NCBI RefSeq assembly: GCF_001049755.1
Contig: NZ_CVLB01000001.1
Span: 1,040,091 to 1,104,090 of the forward strand
DNA length: 64,000 nucleotides
Source: Brachyspira suanatina
GTDB taxonomy: Bacteria > Spirochaetota > Brachyspiria > Brachyspirales > Brachyspiraceae
Reading direction: 5' to 3'
The notes below the pieces were generated by a model. It was not told the DNA's origin. It did no database searches and worked only from the letters and a program-made list of their open reading frames with translations. A program made the position numbers and the translations under genes. Shown here piece after piece: positions 9,676 to 17,739 of the stretch (the stretch's first letter is position 1; each line of letters begins with the position of its first letter).

Positions 9676-9966
9676 ATGTCTGTAAAATGTGTTTGGTGCG
9701 GAAAAAATGTAGAAGAAATACAAGGGCAGGCTACTATGGATACATGCGATGAATGCGAGGATTTTTTTGAAGAGCATATTGATGATATAGCAGAATCTTT
9801 AAATGAGATTCTTAAAAAAAATGAATCTTCATCGTCTAAACCTACAGAAAAAAAGGCTTGGATCAGCTATTCTCTTATAACAGCTATTCATATGCTTAGC
9901 TCCAAACCTTATATAGAATTTAAAGACTCTAAATATAAAGATTTAATTTCAGGTGATAAAAAATGA
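9676..9966 (+). CDS. small zinc-ribbon-like protein
   Basis: A 96-residue protein with four cysteines spaced as in a treble-clef or zinc ribbon: Cys5-x2-Cys8 (CVWCG) and Cys24-x2-Cys27 (CDEC). An acidic helix follows (FFEEHIDDIAESLNEILKK). I do not recognise a named family for the whole protein. The N-terminal ribbon probably binds zinc and the rest may bind a partner. The ribosome site AGAGG is strong. The stop overlaps the next start by four bases (ATGA). Confidence 0.7.
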   Translation: MSVKCVWCGKNVEEIQGQATMDTCDECEDFFEEHIDDIAESLNEILKKNESSSSKPTEKKAWISYSLITAIHMLSSKPYIEFKDSKYKDLISGDKK

Positions 9967-10280
9967 GAACATTATATATAATAACTTTGGTATTTTTTTG
10001 TTTTACTGCTAGCTTAAGACCTAAAACTCAGGAAAATTTCTATTGCGAATACTGCGGTAATAAATTTAGTTCTGTGAAATTATTAACTTCCCAAAATTGT
10101 ATGCGTTATCCTGAAGGAAATTATAAAGGTAAGCATAAACTTTATGAAGGCATTGAAAAAGATGAATATACTTGTAAATACTGCGGTAATCAATATAAAA
10201 CTATAAAACAATTAACTTCAGCAAAATGTATGCGTCATCCAAATGGTAATTATAAAGGATATCATTCTCCTGCTTTATAA
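9963..10280 (+). CDS. exported protein with two tandem Cys/His modules
   Basis: After a hydrophobic N-terminus (residues 1-18, probable signal peptide) there are two copies of a ~32-residue module. The first runs from YCEYCGNKFSSVKLLTS to KGKH and the second from TCKYCGNQYKTIKQLTS to KGYH. Each keeps Cys-x2-Cys, a third Cys about 14 residues later (NCMRYP / KCMRHP) and GNYKGxH. This looks like a small zinc-binding unit. I cannot assign a function. The start is coupled to the zinc-ribbon gene by an ATGA overlap, so the two may work together. Confidence 0.75.
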   Translation: MRTLYIITLVFFCFTASLRPKTQENFYCEYCGNKFSSVKLLTSQNCMRYPEGNYKGKHKLYEGIEKDEYTCKYCGNQYKTIKQLTSAKCMRHPNGNYKGYHSPAL

Positions 10281-10326
10281 TATTAAAAACTTAATAATTT
10301 ATTAGAATTAAATTTTAGAGGAACAT

Positions 10327-10692
10327 ATGTTTGATAATGAAAAAGAAGAAGAAAAGGTATTTGAACCTGAAATAGTTAATAATGATGAGCCTGATAAAAA
10401 TAAATCTTTAAATTCTATACTTTCTTGGATTCCATTTGTACTTGCTTTGATATACACAGTTTCTCCTGTTGATTTTATTCCTGATGTTATACCTATTGCT
10501 GGTTGGGGAGAAGATGCCATGTTTTTAATAGTATCCGCTTTGCATGGCATTCAAAATACTGTTTTAGATAAAGATACATCTATATATAAAATAATTAAAT
10601 ATATAAAATGGGCTTCGTTTATATTAACTGTAATATTTATACTTATATTAGTACTTCTTATAGTATTAGTTTTTAAAGTTTCATCTAATTAA
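10327..10692 (+). CDS. DUF1232 (YkvA-like) membrane protein
   Basis: A 121-residue protein with an acidic cytoplasmic N-terminus (1-30) and the DUF1232 signature YTVSPVDFIPDVIPIAGWGED (split across residues 46-66). The last 30 residues are strongly hydrophobic and make a transmembrane helix. The biochemical role of the family is not established. AGAGGAAC precedes the ATG. It lies between the small Cys-rich pair and dnaA on the same strand. Confidence 0.8.
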   Translation: MFDNEKEEEKVFEPEIVNNDEPDKNKSLNSILSWIPFVLALIYTVSPVDFIPDVIPIAGWGEDAMFLIVSALHGIQNTVLDKDTSIYKIIKYIKWASFILTVIFILILVLLIVLVFKVSSN

Positions 10693-10780
10693 TGATTATA
10701 TATGCTATAATTTTCTATGTTAACTAAAAATTATAAATTCCGATTATAAGATAGTTAGAATATATTTTAAAGATAGAAAG

Positions 10781-12172
10781 ATGGAAGAGATAAATAAATA
10801 TTGGAATGAATTTTTAGATATTATAAGTGAAGATGATGAATTTGCAGGTGTTGCTTTACTCAAAGGCAGTGTTATTGTAGCTGATGATGAGAATAAAGCT
10901 GATATAGTATGTTCAGGAGATTTTACAGCAGCACATATAAAAAAAGATTTTTTAGGAAGAATAAAAGATTTTTTTGAAGATAAGTTAGGCCATAATATAG
11001 ATTTGGATGTTAAAGTAGATGCTGAACTTGTTGATAAATATTTACATGTAGAAGAAATTGAGGAACCAGTTGATAATACTCATAATATTGAAAATCCTTC
11101 TAATAAAAATGTATTAGATGTTTCCAAAAAAGAAAATGCTTATAATAAAAGCAATTTAAATGATTATTTCAGATTTGATAATTTTATACAGGGAAATAAT
11201 AATAAATATGTATTTGCAGCGGCCAAATATGTATCATCTAATCCTGGTAAAGAATATAACCCACTTTATATATATGGAAGTGTAGGCATAGGAAAGACGC
11301 ATTTACTTCAGGCTATAGGCAATAGTTATATGCAAAGCAATCCTAATGCTAAAGTTCTTTATATAGACGGAAGCGGTTTCAGAGATGAATATGTATCAGG
11401 ACTTCAGAATAAAAAACCAGAAATTTTCAAGAAAAGATATAAATCTTTAGATATGCTTTTATTAGATGATTTACAGCTTCTTGAAAGTGCTCAGGAAACA
11501 TCTAAAGAGCTATTTGAAATATTTCAGGCTTTGGATAATGCTTCAAAACAGATGGTATTTGTAAGTGATAAGCCTCCTAAAGAGTTAAGAAACATAGAAG
11601 CAAGATTAAAAAATAGATTTGAAAAGAGCCTTATTCTTTCAATAGAGCCTCCTCAATATGAAACTAGACTAGCCATAATAGAAAGAAAGCTATTCGATTT
11701 GCATACAAGTATAGATGAAGAAGTTATGAAATATATGGCTGAAAATATTACAACAGATGTTAGAAAGATTGAAGGAGCAATAAGGGCGTATTTATCGGTT
11801 AGGGATTTAATGAAAATAACTCCTGATATAGAGCAATGCGAAAAACTTGATATATTTAAAGATTATTTCACAAATAAGCCTAAATTGAAGAATGCTACTA
11901 TAAAAGAGATAAAAAAGATAGTGGCAGATTATTATGGTGTAGAAATATCATCTTTTGAAAGCAAAGATAGAACGAAATTTATATCTAAAGCTAGGCATGT
12001 TGCCATATATTTAGCATGCGAATATTCTAAAAAATCGGTTACAGAAATAGGGCTTGATTTTAACAGAGATCATGCTTCTGTAATACATGCCAGAGATAAA
12101 GTTAAAGATGAGTTGAAAACAGGCTCACATTTATACTCAGAAATCAATGATATAATAGCAGGAATATCATAA
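10781..12172 (+). CDS. dnaA: chromosomal replication initiator DnaA
   Basis: The AAA+ protein that melts oriC. The 463-residue sequence has a short divergent domain I, an Asn-rich linker (about 92-128) and FRFDNFIQGNNN at the start of domain III. Walker A is GSVGIGKT (166-173) and Walker B LLLDD (226-230). The sensor and box VII-like region is IEARLKNRFEKSL (272-284). Domain IV ends with the DNA-binding signature DHASVIHARDKV (430-441), where most bacteria have DHTTVLHA-type sequences. The gene is not beside dnaN, recF or gyrB; its neighbours are a DUF1232 gene and grpE. An intrinsic terminator follows at 12273-12312. Confidence 0.95.
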   Translation: MEEINKYWNEFLDIISEDDEFAGVALLKGSVIVADDENKADIVCSGDFTAAHIKKDFLGRIKDFFEDKLGHNIDLDVKVDAELVDKYLHVEEIEEPVDNTHNIENPSNKNVLDVSKKENAYNKSNLNDYFRFDNFIQGNNNKYVFAAAKYVSSNPGKEYNPLYIYGSVGIGKTHLLQAIGNSYMQSNPNAKVLYIDGSGFRDEYVSGLQNKKPEIFKKRYKSLDMLLLDDLQLLESAQETSKELFEIFQALDNASKQMVFVSDKPPKELRNIEARLKNRFEKSLILSIEPPQYETRLAIIERKLFDLHTSIDEEVMKYMAENITTDVRKIEGAIRAYLSVRDLMKITPDIEQCEKLDIFKDYFTNKPKLKNATIKEIKKIVADYYGVEISSFESKDRTKFISKARHVAIYLACEYSKKSVTEIGLDFNRDHASVIHARDKVKDELKTGSHLYSEINDIIAGIS

Positions 12173-12272
12173 AATTATTCAAATAATCTGTAAAAAAACG
12201 ATTGACTTTTATAAGATTTTATATATAATTTAATAGTATTATTAAATTAATACAATTTTTCATAAACCTCCT

Positions 12273-12312
12273 TATCACCCTGATGTCTTTTATCCAGGGT
12301 GATACTTTTTTA
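12273..12312 (+). terminator. intrinsic terminator after dnaA
   Basis: TATCACCCTG (12273-12282) and CAGGGTGATA (12295-12304) form a perfect 10-bp stem, followed by CTTTTTT. Confidence 0.85.
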
Positions 12313-12655
12313 ACCTAAATTCTTTTTTAACTGTTCAAAATTATCATCATAATACTTTTATTATATTGATATGTATAATAATAATACATAATCGAATATT
12401 TTTTCTGTATAAAAATGATACATTTAATATTATATATTTGTATATTTGCATATAATTAAAAATTACATATATATTTTAGTATGTTTTTGTATTATACTAA
12501 ATAGTATATCATAATACATTAGTGTATTATTAGCAGTTTTTTACTATTTATATGTTTTATATGTAGTGTATTAACTTGTTGTTTTTAATCAAATATATTA
12601 TTTAAACTTTATATATAAGAAAATAATTAAGAAATAATATAGAAGACTTTAATTA
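12313..12655. other. AT-rich gene-free stretch between dnaA and grpE
   Basis: No gene is visible. The stretch is almost all A and T and contains a perfect 8-bp inverted repeat at 12511-12530. I found no cluster of TTATCCACA-type DnaA boxes by eye, so it cannot be called an origin, although its position beside dnaA makes that worth testing. Confidence 0.5.
12511..12530. repeat. perfect inverted repeat (8-bp arms, 4-nt spacer)
   Basis: ATAATACA, TTAG, TGTATTAT. There is no T-run after it, so it looks more like a protein-binding site than a terminator. A related GTATTATAC lies just upstream (about 12489-12497). Confidence 0.5.
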
Positions 12656-12672
12656 TTGGCACATTTATTGCA
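12656..12672 (+). promoter_or_regulatory. sigma-54-like -24/-12 element upstream of grpE
   Basis: TTGGCAC, five bases, TTGCA: the -24 GG (12658-12659) and -12 GC (12670-12671) are 10 bp apart, exactly the sigma-54 geometry. A start near 12683 would leave a leader of about 57 bases before grpE. A chance match in AT-rich DNA is possible, and no rpoN gene is in view. Confidence 0.35.
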
Positions 12673-12739
12673 TATATTAGTAGTATAAAGTTGAGAATAT
12701 TAAAAGTCATAAAATAATAGTTAATTAAAAGGAGAATAA

Positions 12740-13345
12740 ATGGAAGAAGAAATAAAAGAAAACAGTGAAGATAAAGAGGAAGAAAATACAGAAGCAGAGG
12801 CTGTTGAAAATAATGAGCAATCAGAAGAGAATGCTGAAAATAATAATGAGGAAGATGAAATAACTGCTTTGAAAAAAAGAATAGAAGAATTAGAAAATGA
12901 ATCTGCTGATATGAAAAATAAATATATGTATGCTATGGCAGAGGCAGAAAATATAAGAAAAAGAACTGCTAAAGAAAAAACTGACAGCATAAAAAGAGCA
13001 AATAAAGGCTTATTATTATCTCTTTTGACTTTTATGGATAATTTTGAAAGAGCATTGAAAGCAGGCGAGCAAGATTCTAATGTTCAGGGCAGTGAATACT
13101 ATAAAGGCATAGAATTAATACATAAACAGTTTATAGACTTTATGCATGACAATGGAGTTACTGAAATAGAGTCTTTAGGTGAGGAATTTGATCCTAATGT
13201 ACATGAAGCATTAACTATGATTGAAGTTCCTGATATAGATAAGGAAAAGGTTGTTGAAGTTTATGCTAAAGGTTATAAATTGAATGATGAACTTTTGAGA
13301 ACAGCTAAAGTGGTAGTTGGAAAGCCGGCTGCTGCTAAAGAATAA
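12740..13345 (+). CDS. grpE: nucleotide exchange factor GrpE
   Basis: The co-chaperone that releases ADP from DnaK. A 201-residue protein with a very acidic N-terminal tail (1-45), a long dimerising coiled coil (about 43-95, with YMYAMAEAENIRKRTAKEK) and the beta head. The head carries the GrpE signature around GVTEIESLGEEFDPNVHEALTMIE (split over about 140-163) and ends in LLRTAKVVVGKP. AGGAG precedes the ATG. It opens the chaperone cluster and is followed 21 bp later by a small unknown gene and then dnaK. No CIRCE operator is seen upstream. Confidence 0.95.
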   Translation: MEEEIKENSEDKEEENTEAEAVENNEQSEENAENNNEEDEITALKKRIEELENESADMKNKYMYAMAEAENIRKRTAKEKTDSIKRANKGLLLSLLTFMDNFERALKAGEQDSNVQGSEYYKGIELIHKQFIDFMHDNGVTEIESLGEEFDPNVHEALTMIEVPDIDKEKVVEVYAKGYKLNDELLRTAKVVVGKPAAAKE

Positions 13346-13366
13346 ATAAATTAATTAGGAGATTTT

Positions 13367-13576
13367 ATGGCACATATTCAACTTTTTAGAGCTTATTACG
13401 AGCCGAAAGCAGACAAAAAAGAAAACATACAGCATATAAACAGAGTTCTTCAGGATTTAAGTGATGCAATAAATAATCATATTAAAGACAAAGAAGTAAT
13501 CAATGTTGACCTTACTACTTCACATTTAGGTAATGGTCATACTGAATATGTTGTTAGCGTTCTGACGAAGGACTAA
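13367..13576 (+). CDS. small unknown protein between grpE and dnaK
   Basis: A 69-residue frame with a good ribosome site (TTAGGAG) and ATG. It begins 21 bp after grpE and lies 91 bp before dnaK, so it is almost certainly transcribed with them. The sequence has a mixed alpha/beta look, with an amphipathic helix at ENIQHINRVLQDLSDAINNHI and a strand at the end (TEYVVSVL). It has no signal peptide, no cysteines and no motif I know. A small cofactor of the DnaK system is a guess from position only. Confidence 0.7.
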   Translation: MAHIQLFRAYYEPKADKKENIQHINRVLQDLSDAINNHIKDKEVINVDLTTSHLGNGHTEYVVSVLTKD

Positions 13577-13667
13577 TAACAAATAATATATAAACAATTT
13601 AAAATATATAAATATTAATTTTAATATTAAAAGATTTAGTAATATTGAATAAAAGGAGAAATTTATT

Positions 13668-15593
13668 ATGAGTAAAATAATTGGAATAGATTTAGGAACA
13701 ACAAATTCATGTGTATCAGTAATGGAAGGCGGTAAGCCTGTAGTAATAACAAATGCTGAAGGAAACAGAACAACTCCTTCTGTAGTAGCATTTACAAATA
13801 AAGGCGAAGTATTAGTAGGACAGCCTGCTAAAAACCAAATGGTAACTAACCCAGAAAATACAATCTTCTCTATTAAAAGATTTATGGGTAACACTTATGC
13901 TGAAGTAACAGAAGAGCGTTCAAGAATGCCTTATACTGTTATAGAAGACGGCGGAAAAGTAAAAATTAAAACTTTAGAAGGAAACTTCACTCCTCAGGAA
14001 ATAAGTGCAAGAATACTTCAAAAGATGAAACAAACAGCAGAAGAATATTTAGGTGAAACTGTAACAGATGCAATCATTACAGTACCTGCATACTTCAATG
14101 ACAGCCAAAGACAATCTACTAAAGATGCTGGACGTATTGCTGGACTTAATGTATTAAGAATAATAAATGAACCTACTGCTGCAGCTTTAGCTTATGGTAT
14201 GGAGAAAAAGAAAGATGAAAAAATCGCAGTTTATGACTTGGGTGGCGGTACTTTCGATATATCTATACTTGAATTAGCTGACGGTGTATTTGAAGTAAAA
14301 AGTACAAATGGTGATACTCACTTGGGTGGTGATGACTTCGACCAAGCTATTATCGATTGGTTAATAGATGAGTTTAAGAAAGATACAGGCGTTGACTTGA
14401 ACAATGATAAAATGGCTTTACAGAGATTAAAAGAAGCTGCTGAAAAAGCTAAAAAAGAAGTTTCAAGTTCATTACAAACTGATATTAACTTGCCATACTT
14501 GACAGCAGATGCATCAGGTCCTAAACACTTGAATGTATCTTTATCAAGAGCAAAATTTGAGGATTTAGTAAGAGATTTAGTAGAAAAAACTCGTATCCCA
14601 TGTGAAAAAGCATTGAAAGATGCAGGACTTTCTACTAGCGATATAGATGAAGTTATACTTGTTGGAGGTTCTACAAGAGTACCTTTAGTACAGGAAACAG
14701 TTAAAAACATATTTGGAAAAGAACCAAATAAAAGCGTAAACCCAGACGAAGCAGTAGCAATGGGTGCTGCAGTACAAGGCGGTATCATTAAAGGTGATGT
14801 TAAAGACGTTCTTCTTCTTGACGTTACTCCGCTTTCACTTGGTATTGAAACAGAAGGTTCAGTAATGACTGTTTTAATCAACAGAAACACTACTATACCT
14901 ACAAATAAAAAACAAGTATTCTCTACAGCAGCAGACAATCAATCATCTGTAACTATTAGAGTATTACAAGGTGAAAGAAAAATGGCTAATGACAACAGAG
15001 AGCTTGGAAGATTTGACTTGGTAGGAATACCACCTGCACCAAGAGGAGTACCACAAATTGAAGTTTCATTTGATATTGACGCTAACGGTATCGTACATGT
15101 TACAGCTAAAGATTTAGGTACTGGTAAAGAGCAGAAAATAACAATAGCTTCTTCAAGCGGATTAAGCGAAGATGAAATAAACAAAATGGTTCAGGACGCT
15201 GAAAAACATGCTGAAGAAGATAAGAAGAAAAAAGAGGAAGTTGAAGCTAAAAACAATGCTGATCATATGATTTATCAGACAGAAAAATTATTGAAAGAAA
15301 ACGGCGATAAATTACAGCCATCAGATAAGTCTGAAATTGAATCAAAAATGAGTGCATTGAAATCAGCAGTAGATTCTAATAATACAGACAATATTAAAAG
15401 AGCTACAGACGATTTACAAGCAGCATGGAGCAAAGCTTCAGAGGCACTTTATAAACAAGCAGGAGCACAGCAGCAAGCACAGCCTGATGCAGGACAGCAA
15501 GCACAGCAAAATAACAGCCAAGATTCAGGCAGAAAAGATGACGGCGTAGTTGATGCTGATTATGAAGTTGTTGATGATAATGACAAAAAATAA
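13668..15593 (+). CDS. dnaK: Hsp70 chaperone DnaK
   Basis: The ATP-driven folding chaperone, 641 residues. The nucleotide-binding domain opens with [18 protein letters not shown] and carries [29 protein letters not shown] and [13 protein letters not shown]. The hydrophobic linker ([17 protein letters not shown], near residue 380) leads to the substrate-binding domain. A helical lid follows and then a Gln/Ala-rich stretch. The C-terminus ends in [15 protein letters not shown], close to the usual EEVD-like bacterial tail. Codons are richer in C- and G-ending forms than in neighbouring genes, as expected for high expression. Confidence 0.98.
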   Translation: MSKIIGIDLGTTNSCVSVMEGGKPVVITNAEGNRTTPSVVAFTNKGEVLVGQPAKNQMVTNPENTIFSIKRFMGNTYAEVTEERSRMPYTVIEDGGKVKIKTLEGNFTPQEISARILQKMKQTAEEYLGETVTDAIITVPAYFNDSQRQSTKDAGRIAGLNVLRIINEPTAAALAYGMEKKKDEKIAVYDLGGGTFDISILELADGVFEVKSTNGDTHLGGDDFDQAIIDWLIDEFKKDTGVDLNNDKMALQRLKEAAEKAKKEVSSSLQTDINLPYLTADASGPKHLNVSLSRAKFEDLVRDLVEKTRIPCEKALKDAGLSTSDIDEVILVGGSTRVPLVQETVKNIFGKEPNKSVNPDEAVAMGAAVQGGIIKGDVKDVLLLDVTPLSLGIETEGSVMTVLINRNTTIPTNKKQVFSTAADNQSSVTIRVLQGERKMANDNRELGRFDLVGIPPAPRGVPQIEVSFDIDANGIVHVTAKDLGTGKEQKITIASSSGLSEDEINKMVQDAEKHAEEDKKKKEEVEAKNNADHMIYQTEKLLKENGDKLQPSDKSEIESKMSALKSAVDSNNTDNIKRATDDLQAAWSKASEALYKQAGAQQQAQPDAGQQAQQNNSQDSGRKDDGVVDADYEVVDDNDKK

Positions 15594-15632
15594 TATAGAT
15601 AAAAAGTAAAAGTTGAATATATAAAGTCTAAT

Positions 15633-15685
15633 GGGCGGTTGGAAGTTAATTTTTAAGGTTTGATTTTCAGCCGCCTATATTTTTA
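15633..15685 (+). terminator. terminator-like hairpin after dnaK
   Basis: GGCGGTTG (from 15634) pairs with CAGCCGCC (15668-15675, one G-T pair) across a ~26-base AT-rich loop and is followed by TATATTTTT. It stands out as GC-rich in its surroundings. Confidence 0.6.
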
Positions 15686-15698
15686 TGAAGTATATAAA

Positions 15699-16532
15699 AT
15701 GATTGAGTTATTAGAAGCTATTAAAAATAATGATTTTGAAAGAGTAAAAGTTTTTATATCAAATGGTGCTGATGTTAATATAAAAAACAGATATGGTAAT
15801 ACTCCTTTAAATACAGCTTCAGGATTTGGTTATTTTTAAATTGTTAAATATTTGATAGAGCATAATGCTGAAAATACTGATGCTTTGATTATGGCTTCTA
15901 TGAACGGACATGAAAAAATAGTGAAATATTTAATAGAGCAGGGAGCAGATGTTGATATTCAAGATGAAAGAGGCGAAACTGCTTTAATAAATGCATCACA
16001 AAATGGGCATTATAATATTGTTAAATGTTTAATAGATAATGGGGCTAAAATTGATATAAAAGATAATGGATATCAAACGGCTTTAATGTATGCATCAAAT
16101 AATGGTTATTTGGAAATTGTTAAGTATTTAATCGACAAAGGTGCAGATATTGATAATGAAAATAGGGACGGAGATACTGCTTTAGTATATGCTTCTGAAA
16201 ATGGATATTTTGATATAGTTAAATATTTAATAGAATTAGGAACAGATGTTAATATGAGAGATTATTCATATCGAACGGCTTTAGTATATGCATCTGGGAA
16301 TGGACATTTAGATATAGTGAAATATTTAGTTTCAAAAGGAGCAGACATAAATATAATAGGTGATAAATACGGAATAACACCTTTAAGCAATGCAGCAAAA
16401 AATGGACATTTAGAAGTTGTTAAATATTTGCTTGAAAATAAAGTCAATGTGAAAAATGATAGGCATGCTTTAAATGACGCTTTAAAAAACGGACATTATG
16501 AAATTGCTGAGTTATTAAAAAATTATAAATAA
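15699..16532 (+). pseudogene. ankyrin-repeat gene interrupted by an in-frame stop
   Basis: Translation from the ATG at 15699 gives MIELLEAIKNND and an ankyrin repeat ending SGFGYF, then TAA at 15837-15839. The same frame continues at once with IVKYLIEHNAEN and about seven further repeats to 16532. In the other repeats the stop position is Glu or Asp (GYFDIVKYLIE, GYLEIVKYLID), so TAA looks like a GAA-to-TAA change. The next repeat is also about seven residues short (HNAENTDALIMAS). Unlike the other ankyrin genes here it has no signal peptide, so the product would be cytoplasmic. A shorter protein could still be made from an internal start (ATG near 15894), but no ribosome site is evident there. 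Confidence 0.8.
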
Positions 16533-16631
16533 TTTAAATATATTTTTTGTTCTTTGATAATTTTTTATAAATTTATGTTTTAATATATTTAAAAATTGGA
16601 ACTATAAAAATGTTTCTAAAAATGTTTTTTT

Positions 16632-16640
16632 ATGTTATAA
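16632..16640 (+). promoter_or_regulatory. extended -10 promoter for the DUF1275 gene
   Basis: TGTTATAAT (about 16632-16640) is a full extended -10 element. Transcription would start near 16647, which supports the GTG at 16671 as the real start codon and not the upstream TTG at 16644. Confidence 0.5.
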
Positions 16641-16670
16641 TAGTTGCCAATAAAAAATCAAGGTAAAAAA

Positions 16671-17363
16671 GTGAAAAATAGTTTTATAGCTTTTATAAAG
16701 AGAAAAAACGAATCCATTCATACAACAGAAACTATATACATAGCTTCTATACTTACTTTAGTTGGCGGATTTGTTGATGCTTATACTTATATTACCAGAG
16801 ATGGAGTATTCGCTTATGCTCAAACTGGCAATATGATATTTTTTGCTATGCATTTGGCAAAGAAGGAATTCGCAGATACTATGCATTACTTAATACCTAT
16901 TTTAGTTTTTGTTGTTGGTATTTGGACTGCTTTATATATAAAAAAAGTTTTAAATAAAAAAAAGTTAATGGAATTAGAATATGTTATTATACTAATGGCT
17001 GCTGTTATACTTTTTATAGTTGGTTTTTTACACAAGGGTATTTCAAATATTGTAGTTGTTAGTGTTATATCATTTATGTCAGCAACTTTGATGATAACTT
17101 TCAATAAGGTTGAAGGACTTGCTTATGTTACAAATATGTGCACAGGTAATTTGAAATCAGCTTCTGATAATTTATTTAGATTTTTATTTAATAAGGATAA
17201 GACTGGTTTAAAAAATGGAGTTATATATTTAACGATTCTATTTTCATTTACTTTAGGTGCTTTTTTAGGAAGTTTTTTTACTAATATTTTTGGTATTAGA
17301 TCTATATGGATTGCTTCTGGATTATTATTTATTGTTGAAAGTTTAATGTTTTTTGAAAAATAA
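16671..17363 (+). CDS. DUF1275 (YoaK-like) integral membrane protein
   Basis: A roughly 230-residue inner-membrane protein with six predicted membrane segments. The family signature is in GGFVDAYTYITRDGVFAYAQTGNMIF near the start, followed by later TNMCTGNLKSASDNL. Transport has been suggested for the family but no substrate is proved. I chose GTG 16671 because AAGG lies six bases upstream and the promoter -10 lies just before; a TTG at 16644 would add nine residues. It sits between the broken ankyrin gene and the J-protein genes. Confidence 0.82.
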   Translation: MKNSFIAFIKRKNESIHTTETIYIASILTLVGGFVDAYTYITRDGVFAYAQTGNMIFFAMHLAKKEFADTMHYLIPILVFVVGIWTALYIKKVLNKKKLMELEYVIILMAAVILFIVGFLHKGISNIVVVSVISFMSATLMITFNKVEGLAYVTNMCTGNLKSASDNLFRFLFNKDKTGLKNGVIYLTILFSFTLGAFLGSFFTNIFGIRSIWIASGLLFIVESLMFFEK

Positions 17364-17403
17364 ATGTATTGGTAATTTTTTATATAATTAAAGGATATTT
17401 ATT

Positions 17404-17694
17404 ATGGATAAAGATTATTATAAAATACTTGATGTTACTATATTTTCAAGCAATGAAAAGATAAAAAAATCTTATAGAGAATTGGCTATGAAATATCATC
17501 CGGATAGAAATCCTGGTGATGAAAATGCTCATAATATGTTTGTAGATATAAATGAAGCTTATGAGATTTTATCTAATAAAGATACTCGTATGCAGTATAA
17601 TATTAAATATTTATCTTCCAATAAATATGTTGTTGGAGGTTTGGCTGCTGCAGGAGTAGGATTAGGTTTAATATTAAGCAGAAGAAGAAAATGA
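17404..17694 (+). CDS. mini J-domain protein with C-terminal membrane anchor
   Basis: A 96-residue protein. Residues 1-66 are a complete J domain ([26 protein letters not shown] with HPD at 32-34, EAYEILSNKDTRMQYN), which stimulates DnaK ATPase. Residues about 74-91 are a Gly/Ala-rich hydrophobic helix followed by SRRRK, consistent with a tail anchor in the inner membrane with the J domain in the cytoplasm. It has no Gly/Phe or zinc region, so it could recruit DnaK to the membrane. It lies 45 bp upstream of full-length dnaJ. Confidence 0.88.
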   Translation: MDKDYYKILDVTIFSSNEKIKKSYRELAMKYHPDRNPGDENAHNMFVDINEAYEILSNKDTRMQYNIKYLSSNKYVVGGLAAAGVGLGLILSRRRK

Positions 17695-17739
17695 TTTTTA
17701 ATATTTAGAATAGATAATTTTATTAAGAGGATATGATAA

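Noticed and set aside
12273-12304. TTATCACCC and TTATCCAGG as DnaA boxes
   Set aside because: They are the two arms and loop of the dnaA terminator hairpin, and are poor matches to TTATCCACA.
12173-12739. CIRCE-type heat-shock operator
   Set aside because: No TTAGCACTC-N9-GAGTGCTAA or close match is present before grpE.
14318-14938. Long open frames on the minus strand inside dnaK
   Set aside because: They mirror the third-codon pattern of dnaK, lack a ribosome site and give Ser/Thr/Leu-rich sequence with no family resemblance.
16644-16670. TTG at 16644 as start of the DUF1275 gene
   Set aside because: It lies at or before the predicted transcription start of an extended -10 promoter; GTG 16671 has AAGG at the right distance.
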